Source of the DNA: Bretschneidera sinensis
Lineage: Eukaryota > Streptophyta > Magnoliopsida > Brassicales > Akaniaceae
Direction: 5' to 3'
NCBI GenBank assembly: GCA_023935145.1
Contig: CM043700.1
Coordinates: forward strand, 100,730,400-100,794,399
Length of the DNA stretch: 64,000 bases
A program made the translations under genes and the position numbers. This document shows positions 32,096-44,476 of this stretch, one piece after another (position 1 is the stretch's first letter; every line of letters begins with the position of its first letter). The notes under the pieces are model-generated. The model had not been told where the DNA came from. It did not search any database and worked only from the letters and a program-made list of their open reading frames with translations.

Positions 32096-34554
32096 TGTAA
32101 TACCCGTATTCGTAAAGTAAGGGTAAAGAAGTAATTTAATAAATATGGTATGAAATTAAAATAATATATTTTATGTGAAGAACTAAGTATTAAATAAAAT
32201 AATTCTTTTGAAAAAAAAATTATAGGACGTGGATATCATTAAAAGAAAAGAAAAAAATTGGACTTGAACGTCCAGAAGGAAGAAAGGAAAAGAAAAAAAG
32301 TAATATATATATATATATATATATTAAATTAGTATTTTCAAAAAAAAAAAAAACCAAAGTCAACAAAAGTTGGCAATACGTGGTAGCACCTGCTACAAAG
32401 TAAAGTTAGAGAGGTTTTATGCCTCCCACATAGCCAATTTGTGGCAATTGAGAATAAGAGGGGGAGGAGGCAGTTGAAGAAAAAAAAAATTAAAGGCAGC
32501 CACCTGCTGCCAAGGGAAACAGAGTTTCATTTGAAACTCTGCATGTCTTCCACATCTCCAAAACGTTGAGAAAATTTAAGAGCTTGAGAAAAGTAAGAGG
32601 GGGGCTGCTAAAGCAAAAAAAATTTATATATATGCAAACATATTCATAATTGAACGATTTCATTCAGTTTCTTTCAATCTCTCTTGTCTTTCTCAAAACA
32701 CTTGGGAACTCAAAGAAATATTGGAAGAGCAAAATTTTGAAGAGATTTTTTTTGCGGAATTGCATAAAGAATCAAGAAAAGCTATTTCAGAGAAACATAA
32801 GGTAATAATATAGTGTTTATTTTTGAATTTCTGACATTTATGAAATTCTCAGGAAGTCAAAGTGGGAATTTTCAAAGTGTGTGGTTTATAAAGAAGTGAA
32901 GAATAAATTAGAATTTTAATATAAATATGATGTCAGGTGTTAACGATCTACAACCGAGGAAATTTTTGAGAGAAACGGGAAAGGCAAAGAGGTGATCCAC
33001 GGGTAGCTTTAAGAGCTATGTGGTGAGTTGGATTTACTTTAAGTAGTCCAAATAAAAAACGAAAAATTTAGTGATAATATTAAAATAAATAAATAGCATA
33101 TGTTGTAGTGATAGATAAAGATTTTGTTGATAAATATTATATGAATTTTGACATGTAGAAAATTATCAGGAGAGATAATATTTTTGGAATAATAAGTTGA
33201 TTTAATAATCAAAGCGATAAGTGAAATTCTTGATGAGTTATATTGATGTTTTAATACGAATTATGATGAGATGAATTTTAATGGATCTTGACAAGCTTTG
33301 ATGGATGATTTGATATGATTTGGGATGAAATTTAGTGGATCTTGATAAGCTTTGATGGATGATTTGATATGATTTGGAATTAAGTTTAGTGGATCTTGAC
33401 AAGTTTTAATGGATTATTTGTTGTGATTTGGGATGAGAGAAAATTAGTGGAATTTTTGTTATATAAATTTGAGAATAATCAGGATAGACAATTTAAGTGT
33501 TTTGAATTTATATGTTGTTTTTAGATCACTATTTATATACATATTTCATATCATTGCTCATATGCGTATGCATTAAATGAAAAGAAAAGAACCAGGAAAG
33601 CAGTGGGTCTAATTGAAAAACAGTGACAGCCAGTATGTGCTGGAAATAAAAAGGACACCGTGCCAGCCGGTGTATGCTGAGAAAATTTCATGGCGGCCGG
33701 GACAAGCTGCAAAGAAAAGAACCGAGAGGGGGCCGGTCTAAGATAATAACAACCTGTCGACAGGTGGGAAGATGTTCCTATCGTAATCTTTCATGCATTG
33801 CATTTCTTTTAATTATTGCTTACATTATTGAAATACTGATGCGTGGTGTGTTATTGTAAATTTAATCATAGATGAATGAGTCTCACCGTGAGAGACAGTT
33901 ATGGTGACAAAATTATTGAAATGCTGAGGTGTGTTGTGTTATTTTGAATTTATTTATATATGGATGAGTTTCGCAGAGAGACAGTCATAGTGATAAGAAC
34001 TATCTAAATGGTAGGTTTTATTATGTGAACCTCATTACGAGGTAATTATGAGATAATTGATGGTCTTGAGGTGAACCAATAAATAAGAGGAATATATTGA
34101 TAGAGAATGGATATTTTGACAGGTGTAGTAATAGTAGAGTGCTAGTATCAAGTGCATGAGATATAAATTGATTTAAATATTAAATGACCGTTTATACAAA
34201 TGAGTATTTTTAGTAAATTTAATTCATTGAGCTTGTGAAGCGCACTCCTCATTGTACAATGATTTTCAGGTAGCAGGTTTGACAAATAGTTTGGTGAGCT
34301 AAAATTCAAAAGAAATCATTTTTTGTAAGCCACGTGCGTGTCATCATCCTCAGACTAATGAGATAAATGCAATGAAAAATTTATTTGTAAATATTCATGC
34401 ATTTTACGTCGTATAGAATGTTTAAAGATCATGTTGATGTAAAAATTTCTTTTTGTGTTATTAATTTTTATTGTTGCATATATGTGTCATGCTGAGATTC
34501 TCAAAATGTGATGACACTGTTTCGGGGGTGGCCAACCCGGGATGGATCGTTACA
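32096..34554 (+). repeat. LARD-like 5' LTR
   Basis: 2459 bp. It contains an (AT)n tract near 32305-32325, three tandem 54-bp units (33282-33443), and two imperfect ~90-bp repeats around 33820-34010. Short frames inside it have no recognisable domain. Confidence 0.88.
33282..33443 (+). repeat. 54-bp tandem repeat, three copies, in the LARD-like 5' LTR
   Basis: Units start at 33282, 33336 and 33390, each beginning TGGATCTTGA. The 3' LTR copy (36895-37046) has the same units but the first is shortened by about 10 bp. Confidence 0.85.
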
Positions 34555-34558
34555 ATTT

Positions 34559-34570
34559 TGATATCAGAGC
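34559..34570 (+). other. LARD-like PBS, initiator tRNA-Met
   Basis: TGATATCAGAGC lies 4 bp after the LTR. One mismatch to TGGTATCAGAGC, the standard initiator tRNA-Met complement. Confidence 0.8.
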
Positions 34571-35708
34571 ATTAGGTTTTATGATTCTGTAGACTGCATA
34601 AAAAGTAAGAAAGTGAAAGATTAAAATAAATGATATTTTAATGAACAGTATGAGGATGACACATGTACGCATTAGAGCTAAAGTTAGAGTTGTTGATTTG
34701 AGAGGGCGTGATAGGCCCACAATATTTTGATAAGTCGAGGTTGAGTTTGAATCTGTGGTTCCTAGAAGGGAACATACTGATAGTATGATTGATATTAGTA
34801 AAATAATAGATATTAGTAAAGGTATGAGAGAATCTGAAGGTGAAGGAGATGAGCTAAGATAAGCTCTCACACATACTCTTAAGAAAATGAACAGATAAAA
34901 GAGTTGATAGCTTATAGCATAGACTTGATGAACAGGCTAGAGCAGTGCCTAATGTTGTTAATCCAGTAATAATGAACGTTTAAAAAGGGGGGAAAATGAG
35001 TTTATGCATAAGATGCAAAGAGATTGTTAAGTTGAATGCGGTGTTACTGAAAGGATTTATGAATTCGTTTAAGCCTGAGTTTTGGGAGAAACATGTATAG
35101 AGATTATTTGGTACTTTACCAGTGACTGATAGCCAGATGGTCACTTTTGTTTCATTCGAGTTAGAATGAGAAGTTTTAGAATGATAAGAGGATATTCTCC
35201 CTATGGTAAGTGCAAATGTTGATAGACTCTTAACCTAGAATAGGTTTAAGGAAGATTTTCTTGATAAATACTTCCCATATACCTTTAAAGCCCAATAAGA
35301 TAGAGATTTATTTATTTGAAGGAATTGGGTTGACTATGGCTCAGTATGAGGTTGTTGAGAAAGTTGGGTTAGTTGTGAGTAGCTTGGATTTGACTCCAGA
35401 ATTAAAACATTTATATAATGTATTTCATGTTTCACTTTTAAGAAAGCGTTTACATGATATTTCGAGCTAAGCTATAGAAATTCAAAAAGATTGGGTGTAC
35501 ATATAAGTACCAATGAATTTTTTTTTTAAAAAAAAAACAAATCTTGTATAATAAAGAAATTTCATTAGTTAAGTTCTGTGGCAGAATAAGGATGTTGAAG
35601 AGATTACGTGAAAATGTGAGAAAATTTTGAAAAAGTATTATTCACATTTGTTTTTGGAGTAAAGTAAGGAAATTTCGGAGACAAAATTTTTTATAAGGTG
35701 GGTAGAAT
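34571..35708 (+). pseudogene. LARD-like internal region with integrase-end relic
   Basis: Mostly noncoding with many stops. The frame 35261-35470 ends YNVFHVSLLRKRLHD, the signature of the C-terminal end of gypsy integrase (VFHVSxLRKY type). An earlier stretch around SFKPEFWEKHV may be an integrase core relic but is weak. No gag, protease or RT is recognisable. Confidence 0.65.
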
Positions 35709-38151
35709 TGTAATAACCGTATTCATAAAGTGAAGGCAAAGAAGTAATTTAATAAATATGATATGAAAATAAAATAATATATTTTACATGAAGAACTAAG
35801 TATTGAATAAAATAATTCTTTTGAAGAAAAAAAATTATGGGATGCGGACGTCATTAAAAGAAAAGAAAAAAAATTGGACATAAACGTCTAGAAGGAAGAA
35901 AGGAAAAGAAAAAAATAATATATATATATATATATAAATTATTATTTTCAAAAAAAAAAAACCAAAGTCAACAAAAGTTGGCAGCAGGTGGCAGCACCTG
36001 CTACCAAGTAAAGTTAAAGAGGTTTTATGCCTCCCACATAGCCAATTCGTGGCAATTGAGAATAAGAGGGGAGGGGGCAGTTGAAGAAAAAAAAAATTAA
36101 AGGCAGCCACCTGCTGCCAAGGGAAGCAAAGTTTCATTTGAAACTCTGCATGTCTTCTACGTCTCCAAAAGGTGGAGAAAATTTGAGAGCTCGAGAAATG
36201 TAAGAGGGGGGCTGCTAAAGCAAAGAAAATTTATATATATGCAAACATATTCATAACTGAACGATTTCGTTCAGTTTCTTTCAATCTCTCTTGTCTTTCT
36301 CAAAACACTTGGGGACTCAAAGAAATGTTGGAAGAGCAAAATTTTGAAGGGATTTTCTGCGGAATTGCATAGAGAATCAGGAAAAACTATCAGAGAAACA
36401 GAAGGTAATAATATAGTATTTATTTTTGAATTTTTGAATTTCTGACATTTATGAAATTCCCATGAAGTCAAAGTGAGAATCTTCAAAGTGTGTGGTTTAT
36501 AAAGAAGTGAAGAATAAATTAGAATTTTAATATAAATATGATGTCAGGTGTTGACGATCTACAATTGGGGGAATTTATGAGGGAAACGAGAAAGGCAAGG
36601 AGGTGATCCACGGGTAACTTTAAGAGCTACGTGGAGAGTTAGATTTATTTTAAGTAGTCCAAATAAAAAAATAAAAAATTTAGTGATAATATTAAAATAA
36701 ATGAATAGCATATGTTGTGGTGATAGGTAAAGATTTGGTTGATAAATATTATATGAATTTTGGATATGTAGAAAATTATCATTGGAGATAATATTTTTGA
36801 AATAATAAGTTGATTTAATAATCAAAGCGATAAGTGAAATTCTTGATGAGTTATATTGATATTTTAATACGAATTATGATGAGATGAATTTTAGTGGATC
36901 TTGACAAGCTTTGATGAATGATTTGAGATGAAATTTAGTGGATCTTGACAAGCTTTGATGGATGATTTGATATGATTTGGAATGAAATTTAGTGGATCTT
37001 GACAAGCTTTAATGGATTATTTGATGTGATTTGGGATGAGAGGAAATTAGTGAAAATTTTGAAATTTGAGAATAATCAAGATAGACAATTTAAGTGTTTT
37101 GAATTTATATGTTGTTTTTAGATTACTGTTTATATGCATATTTCATATCATTGCTTATATGCATATGCATTAAATGAAATGAAAAGAACCGGGAAAGCAG
37201 TCGATCTAATTGAAAAACAGTGACAGCCAGTATGTGCTGGAAATAAAAGAGACACCATGCCAGTCGGTATATGCTGAGAAAATTCTGTGGCAGCCTGGAC
37301 AAGCTGCAAAGAAAAGAACCGGGAGGGAGCCAGTCTAAAATAATAACAACTTGTCGACAGGTGGGAAGACGTTCATATTATAATCATTCATTTATTGCAT
37401 CTTTTTTAATTATTGCTTGGATTATTGAAATGCTGATGTGTGATGTGTTATTGTAAATTTAATCATAGATGAATGGGTCTCACCGTGAGAGACAATTATG
37501 GTGATAAGATTATTGAAATGCTGAGGTGTGGTGTATTATTGTGAATTTATTTATAGATTGATGAGTTTCGCAGAGAGACAGTCATGGTGATAAGAACTAT
37601 CTAAATGGTAGATTTTATGATGTGAACTTCATTACGAGGTAATTATGAGATAATTAATGGTCTTGAGGTAAACCAATAAATAAGAGGAAGATATTGATAG
37701 AGAATGGATATTTTGACAGGTGTAGTAATAGTAGAGTGCTAGTATCAAGTGCATGAGATATAAATTGATTTAAATATTAAAAGACTGTTTATACAAATGA
37801 GTACTTTTAGTAAATTTACTTCATTGAGCTTGTGAAGCTCACTCCTCATTGTACAATGATTTTCAGGTAGCAGGTTTGACAAATAGTTTAGTGAGTAGAA
37901 GTTCAGAAGAAATCATTTTCTGTAAGTCACGTGCGTGTCATCATCCTCAGACTAATGAGATAAATACAATGAAAAATTTATTTGTAAATATTCATGCATT
38001 TTACGTCGTATAGAATGTTTAAAGATCGGATTGATGTAAAAATTTCTTTTAGTGTTATTGATTTTTATTGTTGCATATATGTATCGTGCTGGGATTCTTA
38101 AAATGTGATGACACTATTTTGGAGGTGGCTAACTCGGGATGGATCGTTACA
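35709..38151 (+). repeat. LARD-like 3' LTR
   Basis: 2443 bp, the same landmarks as the 5' copy with scattered substitutions and small indels, which suggests an insertion of intermediate age. Confidence 0.88.
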
Positions 38152-38307
38152 GCCTGACTAGAGCGTCGGAGCGCCTTCGAAAATCTCCCCCTACCCTCCT
38201 TCTGAGGGTCCTTTACTTCACTTTTGTTTGTCTGTATAGATTACGAGAAGTCAACCCTGAGTTCTACGTGTCAACGCCATGTCAATAGTATTTTTACGAC
38301 ATCAACA
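38152..38307 (+). repeat. Tat 3' LTR, right part
   Basis: It resumes at GCCTGACTAGAGCGTCGGAG, matching the 5' LTR at about 2344, and ends ATCAACA. The Tat TSD AGTTC follows at 38308-38312. Confidence 0.88.
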
Positions 38308-38312
38308 AGTTC

Positions 38313-39320
38313 CATCGCAGACCACGTTTAAAATTAAACACATGCTTGAACGTGTTTGTAGCTAGCTAGCTTCGTCGTTATAATTTATTCCTTTCGTACA
38401 TGTACATGCATTGAAAGGGATCTTTTAAATCTTTCCTTTCCATTTCTTTGCACTATTTACTTACCAAAATCTGGTCGAAACCGGTGGTATTTCAGATGCT
38501 TTTAGCCTACACAGGTGACGTAGGATTAGTTTCAAAATTCGGTTTGCCAAAGATTGTCAAAAAGAAAAAGTTAGGCAAACTAAAGTTAGATTAAAAAGAA
38601 ATGAATCTTTGATTCGGGCCCAGAAAAATGGACCGACTCTGGAATATCTTTTTGATTAAGAAGGTTTCTTTCCCTCAAATCTCTGTGTCTAATTTCTAGA
38701 ACTATTGTCCTGTTTATTAATGTTCACTCAAGAAAAAAGTTGGGGTGAATCTTATTATATTGTTAATCTTATTGTTTAAGATTCATGATTGATAAAAATA
38801 CAGTAGGAAATAAGAAAAACAAATTTGAAACTTACATGATTTGAAGATAAAACTCATATGTTCGCTGATAATGATGAAAGATATTCATTATATTATAACA
38901 GAGTACAAAAAACTACATGATATGTAATTTTCAAACTCCAATCACAATACACCCAAATTTCAACTATACTAATCGAGTAGAGAAAATTATAAAGTCTTAT
39001 TATTTATAAGTATAGGTCTATGGTTCATGTTTATCACGAATGGAAATGTTAGTAAGTCGTTACACCTAATTAATTAGGAAGGTATACTATTTTTTTCCGG
39101 ATAAATAAATATTTTCATCTTTGTTAAAACAAATTTAATTAATTAATTAAAAGGTGTTAGAGTAGTTTTGATATACAACTTAAAACTTTATTGCACTTAA
39201 AAACATGTTTGATTTTGATGTAACTAATATGTTACTAACAAGTTTTAGTCCGGTTGAGATCGAAGAAGGTTGGCCGTTACCATAGGCTATGCATGGAGAA
39301 GTTAATACCAAACATAATTA
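38313..39320. other. AT-rich intergenic DNA
   Basis: Flanking DNA to the right of the Tat element. A short TAGCTAGCTAGC run occurs near 38361. No ORF, RNA gene or repeat family recognised. Confidence 0.55.
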
Positions 39321-39327
39321 ATTTTAG

Positions 39328-39450
39328 AGAAATTCTTGGTCATTCTAACCATAATAAAAGTAACAGCTGTTGCAACAAAATTTGATCCCACTTATCTATG
39401 TGTCGCTTAGCCTACAAGTGACATGGTAATCTTTCTATCCAAGAATTTCT
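39328..39450. mobile_element. MITE-like inverted repeat
   Basis: The ends AGAAATTCTTGG (39328-39339) and CCAAGAATTTCT (39439-39450) are perfect 12-bp inverted repeats 123 bp apart outside to outside. Part of the interior recurs downstream both as a direct copy (about 39570-39685) and as an inverted copy (about 39505-39560), so this is a small repetitive, foldback-rich patch. No clear TSD seen. Confidence 0.5.
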
Positions 39451-39707
39451 TTATATTTTTTTTTTGTCACATTTTGATGAGAAAATCTTAAATAAATTAT
39501 GAGTAATCAATGTGTGACACATAAATAAATGGTAAATGGGGTCAAATTTTATTGCAAGTATAACTTGAGTACTCTAACCATGACTGAAATAACATTGATC
39601 GAATACAATTTGATCTCACTATCCACATGGTGACTACTCATATGTTTAATCTACAGGTTACATGATATTTTTCAATAGGAAAAAATTTAGGGATTCAGAT
39701 TTGAGTA

Positions 39708-40335
39708 GGGTAAAAGGTAACGCCTCTGAGAATTTCAGGTAATGTACATGTTTTGAGTCTGATTTTTTGCTTGATAGTTTGGACTTGGGCCCATTAATAG
39801 CTTTGGTTTTGTAAAAAGCCAGAAACCCTAATTAGGGCATCTTAAATTACTTATAAATAATCTCTATGTATTGAGTACAAATTGTAAAACTTCTAAAATG
39901 ACATAATCCTATTCTGAAGTGAACTTGGGTATATGGTGTCTTATTATTTTATCTTTATTTATTATTCGTGTGATTGACAGGTCTTGAATTGTTTAGACTA
40001 CATGTAAGGTTTTTTTTATTCTACAAGAGATATATTTTACCGTTAAATAAAAAAAAGTAGGTAGAAATTTTTTTTCTGTTAAATACTTTTTATGTACTGA
40101 GTGTACATTGTAATGAGAAATTTGAGAGATTGATAATAGTAAAACTTCTAACAAAACGTAACCCTATTCTGATGTGAACTTAGGTATATCGTGATTTATT
40201 ATTTTCTCTCTTTTATTACCCGTATGATTAATAGATCTCGAATCGTTTAGACTTTGAATATAATTTTTTTTTTCTACAAGAGATATATTTTACTGTTAAA
40301 TAAAAAAAGTAAGTAGAAAATTTTTCCATCTCTAA
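39708..40335 (+). repeat. Tandemly duplicated copia LTR fragments
   Basis: 39708-39995 matches, in the opposite orientation, the LTR at 42795-43194 (shared landmarks GGGCCCATTAATAG, AACCCTAATTAG, TGATTGACAGGTCT). Its terminal part plus flanking sequence is duplicated at about 40087-40335, a direct repeat with a period near 215 bp. The first ~110 bp of the LTR is missing. Probably remnants of an older insertion of the Copia-2 family. Confidence 0.7.
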
Positions 40336-42035
40336 CAGTAAAAAGGATCTTAGATAAAAAAAATAAATCACATGAGCGAGTGTAAGCAAAATCTCTCTTT
40401 AATTATTAGTAGTCTACTAAAAACAATTTCATAGTGACATTGGCATCAAGATATTAATTAGCACGTCCAGTATTTTTACTTTTATCAATAAAAAAAAAAA
40501 AAAAAAAAAAGAATTTTTGGCTCTTTAATCTTATCAACGCCACTCGTGCGTCTACTGTGAAAGCGTCTCGGATCTGTCTTTTTACTATGGTACTACTACT
40601 ACTGCTCAGCTCATTTCTGAGCAATTATGCTGGAAAATGGTGGGGCCTGATGAGGTGACCACGTGTGTCTTCCGTGGTGTCAATCTTATCATCGCTTGTC
40701 TCATTATTTTCTTTTGCGTATCAACTTAAAGTCAACCTGGTTTGGTAATTGGTGCCTTAATTATTATTTTTTTCTGTGTTCTTTCGGTCTTAGTAGTTAC
40801 TAGTGTTTTATTCCTTTCTTGAACTATTTAAAAGGACTGTTGGATTAGAGTGAAGGGTCAAAATTTCAAATGTAGTGACTTGTGACTAAGAGCTACGTCC
40901 ATTGGTTTGATGTAAATATATAAACATGCAGCTAAAAATTGAGTTAGGATTGGAATTTGGGCTGGTTTTCTTCATATGTACTATTAACGACTCAATTTGA
41001 ACATTAAAAGACTCAAAAATTTATTTATTTATTTATATATTTATTAATATCGGTTAACATATTTAACTCTCAATAATCATATTTGCTCTCTATTTGTTAA
41101 CGATCATGTAAGCTCATAATTTTGTTAGATCAAGTTTATATGAATCGTCAATGAATAAATACATAAATTAAATTTTATTTTTTGAATTAAATTATAAATA
41201 AAACACAATTTAAAAAGATTCTGAGACATAATTTAACTTAATACAACACAAAAGTAAAGATTACAAGTGAGATTCTAATGCTTCGAGTGTGGATTGATGG
41301 AATTAATATTATTTTTAACCACTATGTAAATTAACAAGTAACAGAATTCAAGAAATCATAAATGTCTGGTATTTATTGCTTAGGCAACAAAAAAGAAGAG
41401 AACTCACGATAATCAAGGTATTTAGAGAATCTTGAGAGTGTTCTCAAAGATTACGATTCTCTGAAAATTTTAAGATATTTTGGGATCCCTTAAAATAAAG
41501 TGTAAACTCTTGTTTTTAGGCAAATGAGAAGAGCTCTTAGGAGGGAATATCGGTTATTCTTGTTCCAACTAAGTACTCACAGCTAATCAATGCCAACTCA
41601 GCTTATTTTAGGCCAAAAAAACTGTTTCAACTGAATTTTGATTCTATGCGCTAAGTGCGCTGAGGTGGACAGGTGTTCTCTCTTTATGTTGTTTCCTTTA
41701 TTGTTACAAATGAACAGGTTCTATGCAAGAGATTATCTAAACGCGTGGTTTTAAGTCTCCAAGACTTAACTTATACTTAGCTAGTCAATCCACACCCTTA
41801 GCTAGGGATCCCAGGACCTCTTTCGAACAATTACGCTCTGTCACAAGCCTTCTTAATGGTGATGTACATTTCAACCAATGGCTATTTGTCATGTGGCTTA
41901 TAAAAAAAAGTTGTATATACATTTTAACCCCCAATGATATTCTCTCTTTCTCGGTCATATGCATGCTGTCTGGTCAGTAACAAAATCATGAAGCGATCGA
42001 GAAAGGGTGGGGGAGAATCTATTATCCTTAGCAAT
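40336..42035. other. AT-rich intergenic DNA, nothing recognised
   Basis: It includes an A-run near 40489-40510 and a slightly more mixed patch at 40530-40720 with one CACGTG hexamer (40660-40665). No coding, RNA or clear repeat signal. Confidence 0.5.
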
Positions 42036-42794
42036 TGATCTTAATGTTTGTCGATAATCTTCATCCTTTGTTTTTAAAATTTTTGGTTTGGAAACTCTTT
42101 GTAAATTTTGGAGTTGTTAGAGACATGTATGTGTTAAGAAAAGTGAGAAGAGGTAAAAATAGTTTTTTCAGGTTTGTGTATGTCGTTGTCTTCCATGATG
42201 CTCTTTCAGCCATTAAAGGCCTTTTGGTTTCATGTTTAAAGGTCTTAAATTGAGTTTTAAGTTGTGAAAAAATCCTTTGATCAGGTTGCAGTCTTGTTAG
42301 ACTACTTTAAGCACCGAATTCCTATTACTCCAAAGGTTCCCTCTAATCTCAAGCCCTCCTATGGTTCTAGATCTTTTGTTGAGGTTGTGAGTGGTGAAAC
42401 TCGATTGGAATCCATTGAAAAGGATGCTTATGATTCTTAAATGGGGAATTCTCAAAATCTAATTAATGTGTGTGTAGAATACAAGCCTAACGAATAAGAC
42501 ATCAAATGGCTAGATAGTTGTGCAATGAAATCCTTATTTAGTGTGGAGAATTTAATAAAACCGGAGGATTCCTTTGCTAGAAATTGAATATTTAAGTTCT
42601 CATTTGTTTTGATGGGTGGGACCAAAGTTTTATTGGTTTTTGATAATAAAGAACATATGCTTAAGCAAAAATGGAAGGGAATGAGTGATTCAATCAATGG
42701 TTTGTGAAGTTGAATCCACAGTGTCCTGATGACGTTTGTGATGAGCATATGGTGTGGATTAAGGTTGAAAACATGTCATTGCATGCTTGGAATC
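42036..42794 (+). pseudogene. LINE ORF1-like relic
   Basis: The first frame reads FVDNLHPLFLKFLVWKLFVN with FGVVRDMY, resembling the RRM-like domain at the start of plant LINE ORF1 proteins. Later frames with stops and shifts give a WKGMSDSINGL part and VWIKVENMSLHAWN, resembling the next (DUF4283-like) region. It is cut by the Copia-2 LTR right after HAWN. No endonuclease or RT is present. Assignment by eye only. Confidence 0.6.
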
Positions 42795-43194
42795 TGAACG
42801 ATTTGAGACCTGTCAATCACACGAATTATAAACAGAAAGAAAATAAGATACAATATATTCAGGTTCACCCCATAATAAGGCTACATCCTGCTAGAAGTTT
42901 CACTATAATCAACCTCACAAATCTCTCATTACAATGTGTGCTCAGTACATAGAGAGTATTTATAAGCAACTTAAGACGCTCTAATTAGGGTTTTCACCCT
43001 GCTGCAAAACCATGACTATTAATGGGCCCAAACCTAAACTGTCAAGTAAAAAACCAAACTCAAAACATGTATAGGGCCTGAAATTCTCGGAGGTGCTGCC
43101 CCCTAACCCCCGCCCGTTCACCGAGGAACGGGACTCCCGTGGTCGTCGAGGGTTCTACAGATCTGGACCTGTGAAGTATGCACCAACTCTAACA
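42795..43194 (-). repeat. Copia-2 3' LTR
   Basis: On the minus strand it starts TGTTAGAGTTGG at 43194, directly after the PPT AAGTGGGAGAT (43205-43195). It ends near 42795 against the LINE relic, so about 400 bp. The left edge is set by TG/CA ends and is uncertain by a few bases. Confidence 0.75.
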
Positions 43195-43246
43195 ATCTCC
43201 CACTTGGTAAATACTTCACACACATGGGAAATTTATAGAACTCTTC

Positions 43247-44422
43247 TGTTGACCCGTATTTGATTTTAATAATAGCAAAACACTACTTAAATTGCACTAA
43301 CAGTTTTATCTAAGTGTTTAAGCGGTAAAAACATTTAGTACAGAAAAATATGCAAGAACACAACACATTCAGACACCAAAGGAAGATAAAAGATCTAGAA
43401 TAAGCACTAAGGTAATTGAATCAAATTGTAAATCTCTACAATTCAATTACTTAGCTTGATCTATGGCTCAATTTACAAAAGGCTTTGACAAAACTAAAAT
43501 TTAAAAATGTTTCTAAGTTAAAAACTATTTTGAAACAAAAAACTGGGTTTAAGGGCAACCTAGTTAACTGGGTCTCTATACTAGTCGACTAGGAAAAAGG
43601 ACAGTAAGTTCCCAGTCAACTGGAAATAGGACCCAATCGACTGGTAACTTAACCCAGTCGACTAGTCCTATGACCCAGTCGACTGGTACCTTCCCTAAGC
43701 CTAAAAGTGAACTTTTTTCGCTTGACCTAATCGACTGGTACAAGGACCTAATCGATGGGTAATTCAAAAATATGACCGTTTGAAACGCGAGACTTGAACA
43801 TTTATTGCACTAAACCTACCAAGTCAGTGTCTAACGGCCATATAAGTCCAAGGCTATAAAAACTCGCTTTAATGAGCATTTAAAATATAGAAGATAACAC
43901 ATTCAATTCATACAATATCTCATTAATTCTTAAAGCCTTTAAAAAATTATTGTGAGCCATTCTTCAAGCTTGTTCTTGAAAGAGAGATATTTATCATTTG
44001 TAAAAGCATTCATTGCTATCTCTCTACCATTTACTTTACAGTTAATACCATTTATTATAAAGAGAAAGAGTTGGTGTAACTCTTAGAGTGTTTAGGATTA
44101 AACACTTCTTTGTAACTTCCGTGAGGAAGAGATTGTTTGCAAGTTTTGTGCAACACCCGTGAAGTTGCTCGACTAATGATTAGTGGATTACTTCAAAGAG
44201 GTTCCTTGAAATGAGTTAATGTAGGGTCAAAGAGATTCTGATATTGTCGAACCACTATAAATGAAGTTTGCATATTCTCTTCCTCAACTCCTTTATTTTC
44301 AAGCATATTATTTGATTGTGTGCTTTGCTTATTGAACACTTTAAAAAAACTTGCAAGTTAAGTAGCAAAAAGTTTTTAAAACCCAATTCACTCCCCCTCT
44401 TGGGTTTGAACCTCGGTTTACA
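43247..44422 (+). repeat. SIRE-like 5' LTR
   Basis: 1176 bp. It contains about eight copies of a CCAGTCGACTGG-type palindrome between 43563 and 43765. The 3' LTR (1051 bp) is shorter mainly because this cluster has lost copies. Confidence 0.88.
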
Positions 44423-44424
44423 AT

Positions 44425-44435
44425 TGATATCAGAG
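44425..44435 (+). other. SIRE-like PBS, initiator tRNA-Met
   Basis: TGATATCAGAG two bases after the LTR, one mismatch to the initiator tRNA-Met complement. Confidence 0.78.
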
Positions 44436-44476
44436 TTTCATACTCAATTTCATGCTTAAATCCTTAAGTTGATCTG

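Larger units (their letters stand above)
32096..38151 (+). mobile_element. Non-autonomous element with large LTRs (LARD-like)
   Basis: LTRs at 32096-34554 (2459 bp) and 35709-38151 (2443 bp) begin TGTAATA and end GTTACA, a short terminal inverted repeat. The flanks GCCTA and GCCTG are a TSD with one mismatch. The internal part is only about 1.15 kb and has no complete gene. A tRNA-iMet-type PBS follows the 5' LTR. One short internal frame matches the C-terminal end of gypsy integrase, so it seems derived from a chromovirus-like gypsy element. It should depend on another element for movement. Confidence 0.88.
1976..38307 (+). mobile_element. Decayed Ty3/gypsy Tat-type LTR retrotransposon hosting nested insertions
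   Basis: This is the outermost element of the left block. It runs 5' LTR, PBS, gag, protease, RT, two RNase H regions, integrase, antisense ORF, tandem-repeat 3' UTR, PPT and 3' LTR. It is split by Athila-1 (in gag), Athila-B (after the antisense ORF) and a large-LTR element (in the 3' LTR). Flanks GGTTC (1971-1975) and AGTTC (38308-38312) are a TSD with one mismatch. A second RNase H and an extra antisense ORF are established marks of the Tat lineage. Nearly every coding segment has stops or frameshifts, so the element is dead. Without its insertions it would be roughly 10 kb. Confidence 0.85.

Noticed and set aside
34335..34375. HPQTN-like integrase motif in the large LTR
   Set aside because: A few residues only, in a region repeated in both LTRs, with no other integrase sequence around it. 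Chance is likely.
40660..40665. CACGTG G-box as a host promoter
   Set aside because: A lone hexamer with no TATA box, transcript or ORF downstream.
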